Positions 18,537-27,691 of a stretch of DNA of 64,000 bases are shown piece after piece. The notes beneath the pieces were generated by a model. That model worked only from the letters and a program-made list of their open reading frames with translations. It had not been told where the DNA came from and ran no database searches. This stretch comes from Rhodocyclaceae bacterium. GTDB lineage: Bacteria; Pseudomonadota; Gammaproteobacteria; Burkholderiales; Rhodocyclaceae. The position numbers and the translations under genes were made by a program. Each line of letters begins with the position of its first letter. Position 1 is the first letter of the stretch. The stretch is from positions 62,001-126,000 of the forward strand of contig JAVBYI010000001.1 in assembly GCA_030824115.1 (NCBI GenBank). Reading direction: 5' to 3'.

Positions 18537-19817
18537 CTATTTTGCCTCAACTGCATGCGACACGTGGTGTTCACGCCACGGCGCCACCTTGAGTAGCAGG
18601 GCCATGCCCGGCAAGGCAAGCAGTGCGCACAGGAGGAAGAAGGGCATCCAGCCGAGTGCCTCAACCAGCCAGCCGGTAGTGGCATTGACAAAGGTGCGCG
18701 GTACGGCGGCCAGACTGGAGAACAGGGCAAACTGGGTGGCCGTGTAGAGCGGGTGCGTGGCCCGCGCGATGAAGGCCACAAAAGCGGCCGTGCCGAGTCC
18801 GACCCCGAGGGCCTCGAAGCCGATCACCAGCGCAAGTTGCAGCAAGGCGTTCAGATCAATCGTGGCTTGCGGGCCGATCCAGGCCAGCCAGGCAAAACCG
18901 AAGATCGACACCACCTGCACCACCCCGAACAACCACAACGCCCGGTTGATCCCCAGCTTGACCATCCACAGGCCGCCGACCAAGCCACCGAACACCGCCG
19001 GCCACAGACCGGCATGTTTGGCCACCAGACCGATATCGGACTTTGCGTAGCCCATGTCCAGATAGAAGGGGGTTGCCAGCGCCGTACACATCGAGTCGCC
19101 GAGCTTGTAGAAAAAGATGAAGGCCAGGATCAGCAGGGCTTCGCGCAAGCCGGCCCGGCCGATGAATTCGCGAAAGGGTTCGACCACCGCTTCGCGCAAG
19201 GTACGCGGCGCAGCGCCGGCAATGGCCGGCTCCTTGATCAGCAGTGCCATCAGCATGCCCGGCAGCATGAACAGCGCGGTTATCAGGAACACCATGTCCC
19301 AAGGCAAACGGTCGGCAAGAATCAGCGACAGCGAGCCCGGCACCAGCCCGGCGATGCGGTAAGCGTTGACGTGCACCGAGTTGCCCAGACCCAGTTCCTC
19401 GTCACTCAACAATTCACGCCGGTAGGCATCGAGAGCAATGTCGGCCGTCGCCGAAACCAGTGCCAGCAAGGCGGCCAGCCAGACAATCGCGCTCAGGTCA
19501 TGCGCTGGCGACAGACGACCCAGCAAGGCGATGATGAATACCAGACAAAACTGCGTCAGAAATATCCAGCTACGCCGCCGACCCAGCGACAGAAGCGGCA
19601 AGGCGAAGCGATCCAGCAGAGGCGCCCAGAGAAACTTCCAAGTGTAGGGAAACTGGATCAGCGCAAACAGACCGATTGCCTTGAGGCTGACCCCTTCGGT
19701 CCGCAACCAGGCGGGCAGCAGGTTGAGCAGCAGATAGAGCGGCATGCCGGAAGCGAATCCGGTAAAGATGCAGATCAGCATGCGGCGAGTCAGTAACGGG
19801 GCAAACCAGGCGGGCAT
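18537..19817 (-). CDS. ampG: AmpG-family muropeptide MFS transporter
   Basis: A 426-residue, ~12-helix MFS permease. The N-terminus (IFTGFASGMPLYLLLNLLPAWL) and the LIQFPYTWKFLWAPLLDR segment with LGRRRSWI are hallmarks of AmpG, which imports anhydro-muropeptides for cell-wall recycling. A shorter form of the E. coli protein (~490). The neighbouring small protein is unrelated in sequence. Confidence 0.88.
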   Translation of the reverse strand: MPAWFAPLLTRRMLICIFTGFASGMPLYLLLNLLPAWLRTEGVSLKAIGLFALIQFPYTWKFLWAPLLDRFALPLLSLGRRRSWIFLTQFCLVFIIALLGRLSPAHDLSAIVWLAALLALVSATADIALDAYRRELLSDEELGLGNSVHVNAYRIAGLVPGSLSLILADRLPWDMVFLITALFMLPGMLMALLIKEPAIAGAAPRTLREAVVEPFREFIGRAGLREALLILAFIFFYKLGDSMCTALATPFYLDMGYAKSDIGLVAKHAGLWPAVFGGLVGGLWMVKLGINRALWLFGVVQVVSIFGFAWLAWIGPQATIDLNALLQLALVIGFEALGVGLGTAAFVAFIARATHPLYTATQFALFSSLAAVPRTFVNATTGWLVEALGWMPFFLLCALLALPGMALLLKVAPWREHHVSHAVEAK

Positions 19818-19914
19818 GGGGCATTTCTCGTGAAAATCCGGGGCATCCTAGCACCCGCTATCACAACAAAATGGACGAAAAGACCGAAAAACGTTATCCT
19901 CGCGGGGTTTACAG

Positions 19915-19991
19915 GCGCCCGTAGCTCAGCTGGATAGAGTACTGCCCTCCGAAGGCAGGGGTCGTGCGTTCGAATCGCGCCGGGCGCGCCA
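19915..19991 (+). tRNA. tRNA-Arg (anticodon CCG)
   Basis: A complete cloverleaf: acceptor GCGCCCG pairs with CGGGCGC, followed by G73 and an encoded CCA. The anticodon stem is CTGCC/GGCAG with loop CTCCGAA, giving anticodon CCG, which reads CGG arginine codons. The T arm is GTGCG-TTCGAAT-CGCGC. It is not the attachment site of the island, whose ends lie 880 bp away with no duplicated tRNA fragment. Confidence 0.97.
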
Positions 19992-20037
19992 CATATATAA
20001 TCAGTCCTTGCTAATGATCAATTATTTGGGGATTTGC

Positions 20038-20751
20038 ATGAAAAAGCACTTTTCTCGCACGCTGGCCATGACCGGCCTTCTTGTGCTGGCACCCGCCATG
20101 AGCATGGCGATGGGCGGACGCCCCAAGGACGGTGACGATGAAGCCGCCAATGTGCGCATTCAGCCCGTGGCCAAGGTCAAACTCGCAGGGGCGCAAGCAG
20201 GTTCCGGCGCGACCGCAGGTGGTCGTTCCGGCGAGGAACTTTACAAGGCCGTTTGTGGCGCTTGCCATGAAACGGGCGTTGCTGGTTCACCCAAGACGGG
20301 CGACAAGGCGGCTTGGGCACCCCGTATCGGTGTTGGTCTCGATGTACTGGTAAAAACAGCCAAGGCCGGCAAGAATGCCATGCCGCCCAAGGGTGGCTCC
20401 GATGCGTCCGATGAAGAACTGGCCCGTGCCATCGTCTTCATGGCCAACAAATCAGGCGCCAACTTCAAGGAGCCGGCCGCCGGCGCCAAGCCAATGGCAA
20501 GCGACAAGAACCCCGAGGAAATTGCCAAGGCTACCTGCTTCAAGTGCCATGAAACCGGCGAGCAGGGCGCACCCAAGCTGTCGGACAAAGCTGCATGGCG
20601 CCAGCGTGGCTCGAAGGGCCTCGATGCCGTCACCAAGACCGTCATTCGCGGCCACGGCAAGATGCCCGCCCGCGGTGGCCTGGCTGATCTGACCGACGAG
20701 GAACTCAAGAAGGTCATCGCCGTTCTGCTCAAGGAAGTCGGCGCAGAATAA
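20038..20751 (+). CDS. Dihaem c5-type cytochrome c
   Basis: A 237-residue exported cytochrome with a signal peptide (MKKHFSRTLAMTGLLVLAPA). Two CXXCH haem sites, VCGACHETG and TCFKCHETG, head two similar ~90-residue domains, each with a downstream methionine in AMPPKGG and KMPARGG as likely sixth ligand. The two halves look like a tandem duplication of a cytochrome c5 domain. ATG at 20038 chosen for the signal peptide; a 10-residue longer reading exists. It ends at a strong terminator and was adjacent to gyrB before the transposon inserted. Confidence 0.92.
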   Translation: MKKHFSRTLAMTGLLVLAPAMSMAMGGRPKDGDDEAANVRIQPVAKVKLAGAQAGSGATAGGRSGEELYKAVCGACHETGVAGSPKTGDKAAWAPRIGVGLDVLVKTAKAGKNAMPPKGGSDASDEELARAIVFMANKSGANFKEPAAGAKPMASDKNPEEIAKATCFKCHETGEQGAPKLSDKAAWRQRGSKGLDAVTKTVIRGHGKMPARGGLADLTDEELKKVIAVLLKEVGAE

Positions 20752-20771
20752 GCAGTTCGGTATCACCCAAG

Positions 20772-20803
20772 AAAAATGGCGAGCAGTGCTCGCCATTTTT
20801 TTC
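20772..20803 (+). terminator. Rho-independent terminator of the cytochrome gene
   Basis: A perfect 13-bp stem (AAAAATGGCGAGC / GCTCGCCATTTTT) with a 3-base loop and a T run, 20 bp after the cytochrome stop. The A-run on the other arm would also serve leftward transcripts. Confidence 0.92.
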
Positions 20804-20822
20804 GTCTCAAATTCGGCAACAG

Positions 20823-20848
20823 ATGCCGTCTTGCCAGCGCCGACTTTT
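20823..20848 (-). repeat. Dispersed 26-bp repeat, intergenic copy
   Basis: Reverse orientation, one or two differences from the perfect copies. It lies in the host DNA between the cytochrome terminator and the left target-site duplication, 22 bp outside the transposon. Confidence 0.75.
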
Positions 20849-20865
20849 GCAGGCGGCGGGCAAGA

Positions 20866-20870
20866 TAGTT
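20866..20870. repeat. Left target-site duplication TAGTT
   Basis: The five bases directly outside the TGTAGG terminus. The identical pentamer follows the other terminus at 42963-42967. Five bases is the duplication length made by Tn7-family transposases. Confidence 0.85.
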
Positions 20871-20958
20871 TGTAGGTTCTCATTCACTATGAGATTTCCC
20901 TACTGACCAATCCGTAGGTTACGTTTTCGCTTCCGAGAAGGAATTCTCCAGATTTCCC
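20871..20958 (+). repeat. Left transposon end with candidate TnsB-binding repeats
   Basis: Terminal TGTAGG, then two copies of AGATTTCCC at 20892-20900 and 20950-20958, about 58 bp apart, both in the inward orientation. The second lies within the 3' coding end of tniQ. The same AGATTT core occurs twice in the right end. Site assignment is by repeat pattern only. Confidence 0.65.
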
Positions 20959-22913
20959 ATCGGACCAGATAATCCTACCGGATCAACACGTGAGCTATTG
21001 CTGCTAATCCTACCGTTTGGGTGCAACACCGATAGCGGTCCCCCCAGAAGTGTCGCCAGGAAGTCTCCCAGTTCTGCCGTCATCAGGTAGATCAACATCC
21101 GTGGCGGGATCACCGTATGCCCCCGGATCGGAAAAATTCCCTCCTCCGCAAGAACTCGTCCCACCCGGCGGGAACTCGTGCGCAGGCTGCCGGCAATGTC
21201 ACGACCGAACACATACGACTGCCGGAACCGCTCTACCTCCTCAACCCGGATACGGGACCCTAGGTCGCGCATGCTGGGGCCGGACCGGCTGCCCAGTTTT
21301 TCTGCGTGCATGTAGCCGTTCTGGCAGAGCCAGTACGCCACCTGGTCTTTGATCCCCAGAGCCTTCGCCATCTGGGGCACGGTCAGCCATATCGGATTGC
21401 CGCCCGTCAGGCTTGCCAGCCAGGTTTTCAACTGGGCTTTGTCAAAGATCCAGCCGGTAATACCTCTGCCCCCCTCCCAGATGCTTGCCGGTTTCATCGC
21501 ACCACGTTTCACGGCGTCGATGAGGGCGGTCACCTGCTCGGTGGTCCAGGTCCAGTAGCGCAGAACATGGGCCAGCGTCACCTGGTGTTCTTCCGGGATG
21601 GTGACACGGGGCAGCCCGTCCCCGAGGGCCAGCAGTTCCTCTACTTCGCTTCGCGGTACGCACCAGGGCATCGGTCCCACCGGGGCAATGCGCCGGGCGC
21701 CGGGGAACAGTAGTTTCAGGATGCGGCGCAAACGTATCTTTCCGATCCCCAGCATCTCCATCGCCCTGGCCATGGTGATTTCGTTGTCGAGTTGAGCCAC
21801 CACGGCATCCAGCTGGTCACGGCGGACCACCATGAACCGCCGTCCGGTCGTACTGATGGATTCCTGCCCCTCAAGAAACCCGTCGTGCACCATGGCCCGC
21901 AGTTTCCTGGGAGAAACGCCGATCCTGTTGGCGGCGGCCTGCGCGGGAATCCACTGGGCATTGGCCAGGAGTTTTTCCGCGAGGTGGTTGCGCTTGCTCA
22001 GCCCGCCTTTCCAGTGTTCGCTCAGCCAGAGCTCGAAGGCCTCCCGTACCGGGCTGAATGCGCTCTCCCAGAGTCCTTTATATAGATAATGATGGGCCTG
22101 CTTGAACGCGCCTTTCAGGCCGACTTTTTCGTCACCCGCCAATCCCTGCATGCGTGCCCAGCTTTCATGAAAGGCCCGTGGCCACTGGGCCAGGATTTCC
22201 GCCGCGAGGGATGACACGGGCCAGGAGGCCTGGAGGGATGAGGCATTGCGCAGCTTCAAAGGTTTGGGGCCAGAGATGGGATCCATGTATCCGCCCAGAT
22301 AACGGATCAGGCGCTGCACCTGTTCAATGGAGAGATCCGCCAGGACGGGGAAATCATCCGTCGTGGCCCAACCCATGAGCTTTGCCTCCATCTGGCGGGC
22401 CAGACTGACCATGCTCTCGGGGGCCGTTTCGGGAGTCTCCTGCCGCAGATCGGCCCCGCAGGGACAACGCAGCAGATGTTCCCGGCGCCATGGCACCGGC
22501 TGGCCACAGGACGAGCACTGATCCACCAGCCAGACCCCGTGATGAGGACAGGCGTCGTGAAACATCACCTCCCAACTCGCCCGCCAAAGTGGCTCCTCTC
22601 TGAGGCAGTACGGGCAAAAGCGTGCCTGTCGCTGGTTCCAGACCCGGCCCTTGTCTTCCACGAGCCGAGTCATATGGTGAATACGTGTGTGAAGGTCCGG
22701 GTCCAGGGTTTCAGCGGGCAACAGATGGTTGCGTTTGAGCCAGTCCGGGTCATACCTAGCGCCCAGTTGCTTCAACTCATAAAGAGTCAGGCAATTGGCC
22801 TCGGCCAGACGGAGCAGATAACCTTGGGGTCCTTCGGTGCGGCCCGGTGCGGGCCGTACCAGAAGGTCGGGGAAGGCGAAAGGATCGGTAGCGGTGGTTC
22901 CAATATCGTTCAT
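20919..22913 (-). CDS. tniQ: TniQ/TnsD-family target-site selector
   Basis: A 664-residue TniQ protein. The N-terminal TniQ domain holds zinc-binding clusters CPYC (C100, C103), HDACPHH (H119, C122), CSSCG (C133, C136) and CPCG (C150, C152). The long C-terminal part (residues ~320-640) contains several HTH-like segments, as in TnsD, which reads a specific gene end. It begins 1 bp after tnsC and its stop is 48 bp from the element's left terminus. With the insertion just past gyrB, I infer that it recognises the conserved 3' end of gyrB. Confidence 0.9.
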   Translation of the reverse strand: MNDIGTTATDPFAFPDLLVRPAPGRTEGPQGYLLRLAEANCLTLYELKQLGARYDPDWLKRNHLLPAETLDPDLHTRIHHMTRLVEDKGRVWNQRQARFCPYCLREEPLWRASWEVMFHDACPHHGVWLVDQCSSCGQPVPWRREHLLRCPCGADLRQETPETAPESMVSLARQMEAKLMGWATTDDFPVLADLSIEQVQRLIRYLGGYMDPISGPKPLKLRNASSLQASWPVSSLAAEILAQWPRAFHESWARMQGLAGDEKVGLKGAFKQAHHYLYKGLWESAFSPVREAFELWLSEHWKGGLSKRNHLAEKLLANAQWIPAQAAANRIGVSPRKLRAMVHDGFLEGQESISTTGRRFMVVRRDQLDAVVAQLDNEITMARAMEMLGIGKIRLRRILKLLFPGARRIAPVGPMPWCVPRSEVEELLALGDGLPRVTIPEEHQVTLAHVLRYWTWTTEQVTALIDAVKRGAMKPASIWEGGRGITGWIFDKAQLKTWLASLTGGNPIWLTVPQMAKALGIKDQVAYWLCQNGYMHAEKLGSRSGPSMRDLGSRIRVEEVERFRQSYVFGRDIAGSLRTSSRRVGRVLAEEGIFPIRGHTVIPPRMLIYLMTAELGDFLATLLGGPLSVLHPNGRISSNSSRVDPVGLSGPMGNLENSFSEAKT

Positions 22914-22914
22914 C

Positions 22915-23961
22915 TCAGGAATTTCCTCTGGTGAGATTCATGCCAAGTTTTCGGGCGACGGGGGAGCCGACAAGGTCCTGGCGGGTGTGGAGTTGGAACA
23001 CCTCGCCGGTGCGGTCGAGGGCACGCAGGACGGATTCGGGATGAAAAGGATTGAGCCGTTCCGGCACATCCCGCCAGACCCGGTTGCGGAAGCCCGCCGC
23101 CAGGGTTTGCAGGTCTAGGCTGTCCAGCCCGGCACTGGCAGCCACGGAGACCGCCCCTTCGAGGATCTTGATCACGTAGTCGATGAGACCGTAGCTCCCC
23201 ACATGGATGCGCCGGGCCAGGTTACTTTCGTGCAATGGCGTCTCAGGCGGTATGGGCAGGTAGGTGCCCAGAGCCTTGAGGACTCCCCGGAACTCCTGGC
23301 TATCCTCCGCCTGGTCGAAAGCAAAGGGTGCCACCCGGATCCGCGCGGAGAATCGCCTCGCCAGCTGTTCATTGCTGCTTACTACCGCTTCTGCTGCCGG
23401 CAAACCGCAGGCCACCATGCCCACTCGGGTGGCTTCGAGAAAGTTCTTCAGCCAGTCGGTGACGTCGCGGAATGCGTTGAGGCTCGGGGCGTAGAAGAGG
23501 TGCTGGAACTCGTCGAGCAGCACCATCTCCACACCACAACGAATGAAAAGCTCATGGATACGTGCCGTCATTTCCGGGGCAGTGCCCCGGTGGGCTTTCT
23601 TGTATCCCAGAGCCTCCAGGATGGCACTGGCCAGACTGCGACTGGTGGGCGAAGAAGGCACCGAGACCAGGAGCACTGGAATATGGGTGCGTTCCGTCTC
23701 ATGAACCCGGGGAAAACTGTCAAGATAGGCCCGCACCATAGTACTCTTGCCAGCCCCGGAGGGACCGGTCAGCAGCAGACCGCCACCGACACCATATTTG
23801 CGACGCCGCACATGCAGTTCCGCCATGGCATGCATGGCTTCCCGATAGCGGCGGTGGGGCAATGGATCCAGGACTAGCTTGAAGCCTTGGCCCGGCAGAT
23901 CGGGATGGACCCGATCCCCGAAGGCATAGCGTGACAGGAGTTTGATCGGGTCCATGGTCAT
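22915..23961 (-). CDS. tnsC: TnsC-like AAA+ ATPase regulator of transposition
   Basis: A 348-residue AAA+ protein. Walker A GPSGAGKST is at residues 66-74, Walker B VLLDEFQHL at 147-155, and a sensor region with ACGLPAAEA near residue 200. It would connect TniQ at the target to the TnsA/TnsB transposase and mediate target immunity. It overlaps tnsB by 4 bp. It is shorter than Tn7 TnsC (555 residues) and closer in size to TniB/short TnsC proteins. Confidence 0.92.
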   Translation of the reverse strand: MTMDPIKLLSRYAFGDRVHPDLPGQGFKLVLDPLPHRRYREAMHAMAELHVRRRKYGVGGGLLLTGPSGAGKSTMVRAYLDSFPRVHETERTHIPVLLVSVPSSPTSRSLASAILEALGYKKAHRGTAPEMTARIHELFIRCGVEMVLLDEFQHLFYAPSLNAFRDVTDWLKNFLEATRVGMVACGLPAAEAVVSSNEQLARRFSARIRVAPFAFDQAEDSQEFRGVLKALGTYLPIPPETPLHESNLARRIHVGSYGLIDYVIKILEGAVSVAASAGLDSLDLQTLAAGFRNRVWRDVPERLNPFHPESVLRALDRTGEVFQLHTRQDLVGSPVARKLGMNLTRGNS

Positions 23962-25922
23962 GCTGGTTCCCCTATATTCCCGAATTCAGGAAGATCGTCA
24001 TCCAGACCGGAGGGCAGGTCCATCGGTAGTTTATGTTTTTCAGTCTTCACGGGCTTGCGGGCATCAGCCAGAGGATCCCCACCCTTCAGGACAGCTTCCG
24101 AGTCGTGCATCGAGACCTTGGCGCCGGTCTTGCGGTGGCCCATCTTCTTCGCCTTGAGGGCCTCCCGGATCAGGTCCTCGATCTCCGCCTTGGCCTGCAG
24201 GAGTTGTTCGGACAACACATGATCGCCGAAGCGCTTCCGGGCCTGTTCTCGTACCAGGCGGTGGATGTCCCGGGGTAGATCCTGGGCGTACTCCATCAGC
24301 TTGGCCGGGACCTTGAGATACTCCTTGGTCACAGGATCAAACACATGGATGTGGGCCACCGTGTCTTCGTAGTACTTGAGCTGGACCGGCAAATTCTCCC
24401 CAGTGCGGCGGCGCAGGACCTGAAGCAGCTCTGAGTTGTACTGGAGCCCTTCGAGTTCAATCCCGTAGTGAAAAAGGGTGCGCTTGGCCGGGATGCCGGT
24501 GATCACTTCGAGTTGCTGGGGATAGACTGGCAGCTCGATGATGCGACGGTCGGCGGATTGGATCCACTTGTCGATCGGTCGGGCGCCGATACCCCGGTGG
24601 GTGGTGACGTTGTAGACCTCTACCACCCACTTGGTCAGCAGATGGATCAGGGACTTCATATCGATGACGGCCTTGTCCTCCGCCGGGTAGTCACCCCGCT
24701 CATCGACTGAGCTGAATACCGTTCCGGGCAGGCGATGGATCAGGCCCAGGTTCATGGTGCGGAAAAAACGTTCAATTGCCCCTTTGTGTTGGGGTGTCTT
24801 GGAGCCGCAGAACAGCATCTGGATCCCCATCTCCAGACAGGCGGACTCCAAGGCATCGGAGTGGAGATCAGTACCGTTATCCACCGCAATGAGTTCCGGG
24901 ATGCCATGGGCGGGCCAGGTGCCCTTGATATCCGGAAAGCGAGCCAGCCATTCATCCTTGGGAAGGATGGAACGACGCAGACATTGCAGTACGCCATGAC
25001 TGGAAGGAGCGTTGAAGCTGACATAAAAGCCCACCACCATCCGAGAGTGATGGTCGATTGCCATCGTCAACCAAGGGCGTCCAAGTGGCAGCTGGGTCAG
25101 GCTGTCGATGACGATCAAATCGAGGGGGGTGTGATCAATCTCGATGCGCTCCAACACACTCCCCACCTTCACATTTCCCAAGGCGGCGCGATACTTGACC
25201 CGAGTTGCTTCAGCACCTTCCCGGGCTTTGTCCACCAGATCCTGTTGCAGGTTTTCGAGCCAACGATAGATGGTGGCCCGGGCCGGCTTTTTAATCCGCT
25301 CCCCTTCCGGCAAGCTGTTGTTCACGCCGTCTATTCGCCTGTATACATCCTCCACCACCGCGAGCTTTGGCAGCTTCTGATTGCTGAGATAAACCGTGGC
25401 GATGACTTCCTCGAAGATTGAATAACGCCGCTTGGCCCGTGGACCGGTGGACGGCTTGTTGTGAGGAATCAGGCAGGTGATGCTCTTGGTGGCCCGATAC
25501 CGCCGCCACCAGGCCTGTACAGTGGAAGGTGCTGGTGGATAGCGATCCTCGATCTCTCTTGCTGCGGCGTCAATTACAGGACGCCAGTGATCCGGGTGGT
25601 AGGGATTGGCTTCCGGATCAAGTTTGTTCAGATAATGCTTGCGACGTTTCACGGCCTGTTGCTGGTTCTCAGGATAGGTGCTCAAATCCCGCGGGACGGT
25701 GATATAGATGGCGTCCTTGGAGGAACTCAGGGACGCCACGTCGATTTCCCATTCATGGGAGAGCCACTTCCGGTGGAGCTCAGCGTCGGTCAGGTTGAGG
25801 ATGTCTCCCTTGTCCGAGAGAAGCTGAAGTTTGCCCGTCGCAAGACGACGGGAGAGTTCGTAGCCGACTTGTGTTGACACCTCAACCACGCGCATGCCCA
25901 GCCTAGAAGAGAAACGCTGCAT
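23958..25922 (-). CDS. tnsB: TnsB-like DDE transposase
   Basis: A ~654-residue retroviral-integrase-fold transposase. DDE residues, numbered from the chosen start, are D263 (RIEIDHTPLD), D348 (ELIAVDNGTD) and E384 (HKGAIERFFRTM). N-terminal DNA-binding HTH domains precede the catalytic core, and a Lys-rich C-terminal tail probably contacts TnsC. I prefer the ATG at 25922, preceded by a strong AAGGAGGTCGCC ribosome-binding site, over an extension to 25949. It overlaps tnsA by 20 bp. Confidence 0.93.
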   Translation of the reverse strand: MQRFSSRLGMRVVEVSTQVGYELSRRLATGKLQLLSDKGDILNLTDAELHRKWLSHEWEIDVASLSSSKDAIYITVPRDLSTYPENQQQAVKRRKHYLNKLDPEANPYHPDHWRPVIDAAAREIEDRYPPAPSTVQAWWRRYRATKSITCLIPHNKPSTGPRAKRRYSIFEEVIATVYLSNQKLPKLAVVEDVYRRIDGVNNSLPEGERIKKPARATIYRWLENLQQDLVDKAREGAEATRVKYRAALGNVKVGSVLERIEIDHTPLDLIVIDSLTQLPLGRPWLTMAIDHHSRMVVGFYVSFNAPSSHGVLQCLRRSILPKDEWLARFPDIKGTWPAHGIPELIAVDNGTDLHSDALESACLEMGIQMLFCGSKTPQHKGAIERFFRTMNLGLIHRLPGTVFSSVDERGDYPAEDKAVIDMKSLIHLLTKWVVEVYNVTTHRGIGARPIDKWIQSADRRIIELPVYPQQLEVITGIPAKRTLFHYGIELEGLQYNSELLQVLRRRTGENLPVQLKYYEDTVAHIHVFDPVTKEYLKVPAKLMEYAQDLPRDIHRLVREQARKRFGDHVLSEQLLQAKAEIEDLIREALKAKKMGHRKTGAKVSMHDSEAVLKGGDPLADARKPVKTEKHKLPMDLPSGLDDDLPEFGNIGEPA

Positions 25923-26541
25923 GGCGACCTCCTTCCAAAGTGGAGACAAGGGTGGATGGGGTAATTTCTGCCGAGAGATCGCAATGGAGCATGCCGATTG
26001 CGAGTAGCCGCCAGGTAACTACCGCTCCCAGACTTGCATCCAAGCAAGCCAGCGTAGTGGGGGAGTTCCCAAGGAGACTGGATAAGTCCTCCCGAGATGG
26101 CAGGGGATCCGCTGCCACCTTATTCCGCAGGTAACCGAGCCGTCGCAAATTGCTACGCAGCGGTTCCCGCTGACAATCCAGTTCGGTGATGATGCGGTAC
26201 TGAATAGGAGTCCGCTGGTAGTGGACCGCGATGGCCCGGTATTTATCTGCCACCCGGGGTTTGGCCAGTTTCCGGGAGTGCTTTGCTTCTATATGGACGA
26301 AGGATCCATCCTGCAGTACCGCTTCAAAATCAGGGAAGTAGTTCCGCATCTGTTCCCCGTCCCAGTACTGAATCAAGGCTGGTTGTTCTCGATAGGACAC
26401 AACTCCTGGGGAGTATTCCAACAAGAGGGCGACATCTCCCTCCAGAATCGACTCGCACTCGACCATCCGTGCAAGCTTTGCAGAAGGGATTCGCATGCGG
26501 AATCCCCGGCCACTGCGGGTTAGCGCATTACGTGAAAGCAT
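25903..26541 (-). CDS. tnsA: TnsA-like endonuclease
   Basis: A 212-residue restriction-endonuclease-fold protein that makes the 5' strand cuts, allowing cut-and-paste excision. Catalytic candidates: E30 or E34 (VECESILEGD), D71 (NYFPDFEAV) and E85-x-K87 (VHIEAKHSR). The ATG at 26541 has AAAGGAGAAACACG in front; the longer reading to 26595 has none. A TnsA beside a DDE TnsB predicts clean cut-and-paste rather than cointegrate formation. Confidence 0.9.
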   Translation of the reverse strand: MLSRNALTRSGRGFRMRIPSAKLARMVECESILEGDVALLLEYSPGVVSYREQPALIQYWDGEQMRNYFPDFEAVLQDGSFVHIEAKHSRKLAKPRVADKYRAIAVHYQRTPIQYRIITELDCQREPLRSNLRRLGYLRNKVAADPLPSREDLSSLLGNSPTTLACLDASLGAVVTWRLLAIGMLHCDLSAEITPSTLVSTLEGGRHAAFLF

Positions 26542-26758
26542 CGTGTTTCTCCTTTCGGCAGGCCACAGAAGCCCCTGCGCCTGCCGCGCATTCATTGAAA
26601 ATTCAGGAAAAGAAAACCCGCAGCCAGTGCAAAACCGGCTGTTCTGTCGGGTAATCAGTGGGAGAAGGCTTGACGCCTCAGGCGGAGAAGACGATACTTT
26701 TGCTTGTCAGAGCGGTAGCATCAGTTGTCGCGAGAGGGCGGGCCTTGTGCGCGCCCTT

Positions 26759-27187
26759 TCACATTTTGGGTGCCTTCCTTTCTTCCGTAGATAAGGCCCA
26801 TGGCTCCCCGATTCCTATGTCGGAAATGCTCAGAGAGCTTGGCAGACGCAACGCCAGTCTGAACAACTGGATCTGGAGCGGTGTGAGTCTGCCCAGCTGG
26901 GGTTCCAGTTCATGCAGAAGCGCGTATTCAAGTTCGCTGGCCTGTGCAGGCAGCGAAATCTGCCTGCGAGAGGAAATCAATGCTTGGTTGAGTTCCACCT
27001 GCTCGTCTTCCGTTAGCTCCAGACCTCGGACTAGGCGACGAATGAAATCCTGCCGCGGTGGCCCTTTTTCGCTGCGCTCAAGTGCCGAAAGATAGCTCGG
27101 CTCATAGCCAAGCATACTGGCCACCTCCTTCTGCTTCAGACATCGCTTTTCTCGTAGGTGCCGCAAGCACAGAGCAAATGGACTCAC
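26759..27187 (-). CDS. XRE-family HTH regulator
   Basis: A 142-residue protein with an N-terminal XRE helix-turn-helix (LKQKEVASMLGYEPSYLSALERSEKGPP, residues ~18-45) and a helical C-terminal region. GTG start with GGGAGGCGGTCCT in front; it overlaps the upstream XRE gene by 4 bp. Located 217 bp before tnsA in the same direction, so the pair may control transposition or the island as a whole. Confidence 0.8.
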   Translation of the reverse strand: MSPFALCLRHLREKRCLKQKEVASMLGYEPSYLSALERSEKGPPRQDFIRRLVRGLELTEDEQVELNQALISSRRQISLPAQASELEYALLHELEPQLGRLTPLQIQLFRLALRLPSSLSISDIGIGEPWALSTEERKAPKM

Positions 27188-27561
27188 AGGACCGCCTCCC
27201 GAATCTTGGTTTGCAGCCCCCTCAGGAATTTAGGAGGCAACGCGCCGGCAAGGCTGCGAATGTCAGCGATGAGATCCTGTGCCTCATCAGGGAGCTGTCC
27301 ATCTTCTGGAGCCATTCGTCGCTCGACCGCTGCTTGTCGTTCGATGGCAGTAATCTCATCCCCTTCGAGGTCAAGAGAAGTGAGGAGGCGTCTCAGTATG
27401 GCTTTCCTTGGAGGCGGAGACTTGCCATTCTCAATCGAAGAATAGTAACCGGCGGAAATTCTGGATTGCGCGGCCACCTTAGCCTGGGTCATCCCAAGTT
27501 GCTCACGTCGTTGGCGTAGCATCGCCCCAACCGTATCGATCACACTGTTTGAATTAGGCAC
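27184..27561 (-). CDS. XRE-family HTH regulator
   Basis: A 125-residue protein whose XRE domain (LGMTQAKVAAQSRISAGYYSSIENGKSP) is at residues ~22-50. The start is GTG at 27561; an internal ATG (MLRQRREQ) is possible. It heads a two-gene leftward transcript with the next XRE gene. The similarity in size and domain suggests an ancient duplication. Confidence 0.8.
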   Translation of the reverse strand: MPNSNSVIDTVGAMLRQRREQLGMTQAKVAAQSRISAGYYSSIENGKSPPPRKAILRRLLTSLDLEGDEITAIERQAAVERRMAPEDGQLPDEAQDLIADIRSLAGALPPKFLRGLQTKIREAVL

Positions 27562-27583
27562 CTGAAGCGCTCATGAAAATATA

Positions 27584-27591
27584 TCGTACGA
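27584..27591. promoter_or_regulatory. Palindrome TCGTACGA in front of the XRE pair
   Basis: A perfect 8-base palindrome 23-30 bp upstream of the first XRE gene, in an AT-rich stretch suitable for a promoter. CGCTC and GAGCG lie around it as a looser inverted repeat. A possible autoregulatory operator; short palindromes are weak evidence. Confidence 0.3.
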
Positions 27592-27691
27592 GAGCGTATT
27601 GCGTTTCGATTTGGCGGTGAAGGCAAAATCTTGGCAAACTGAGAGGCGGTTTTTTCCTTAACCGGGTAAGTGCAGGAAGACGAAGAACAAA

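Noticed and set aside
18503..18781. Extended N-terminus of the small protein at 18224
   Set aside because: The extension lies inside ampG and has shadow-like composition.
19915..19991. tRNA-Arg as the island's attachment site
   Set aside because: The element's ends and duplication lie 880 bp away at gyrB, and no tRNA fragment occurs at the far end. A Tn7-like recombinase, not a tyrosine integrase, is present.
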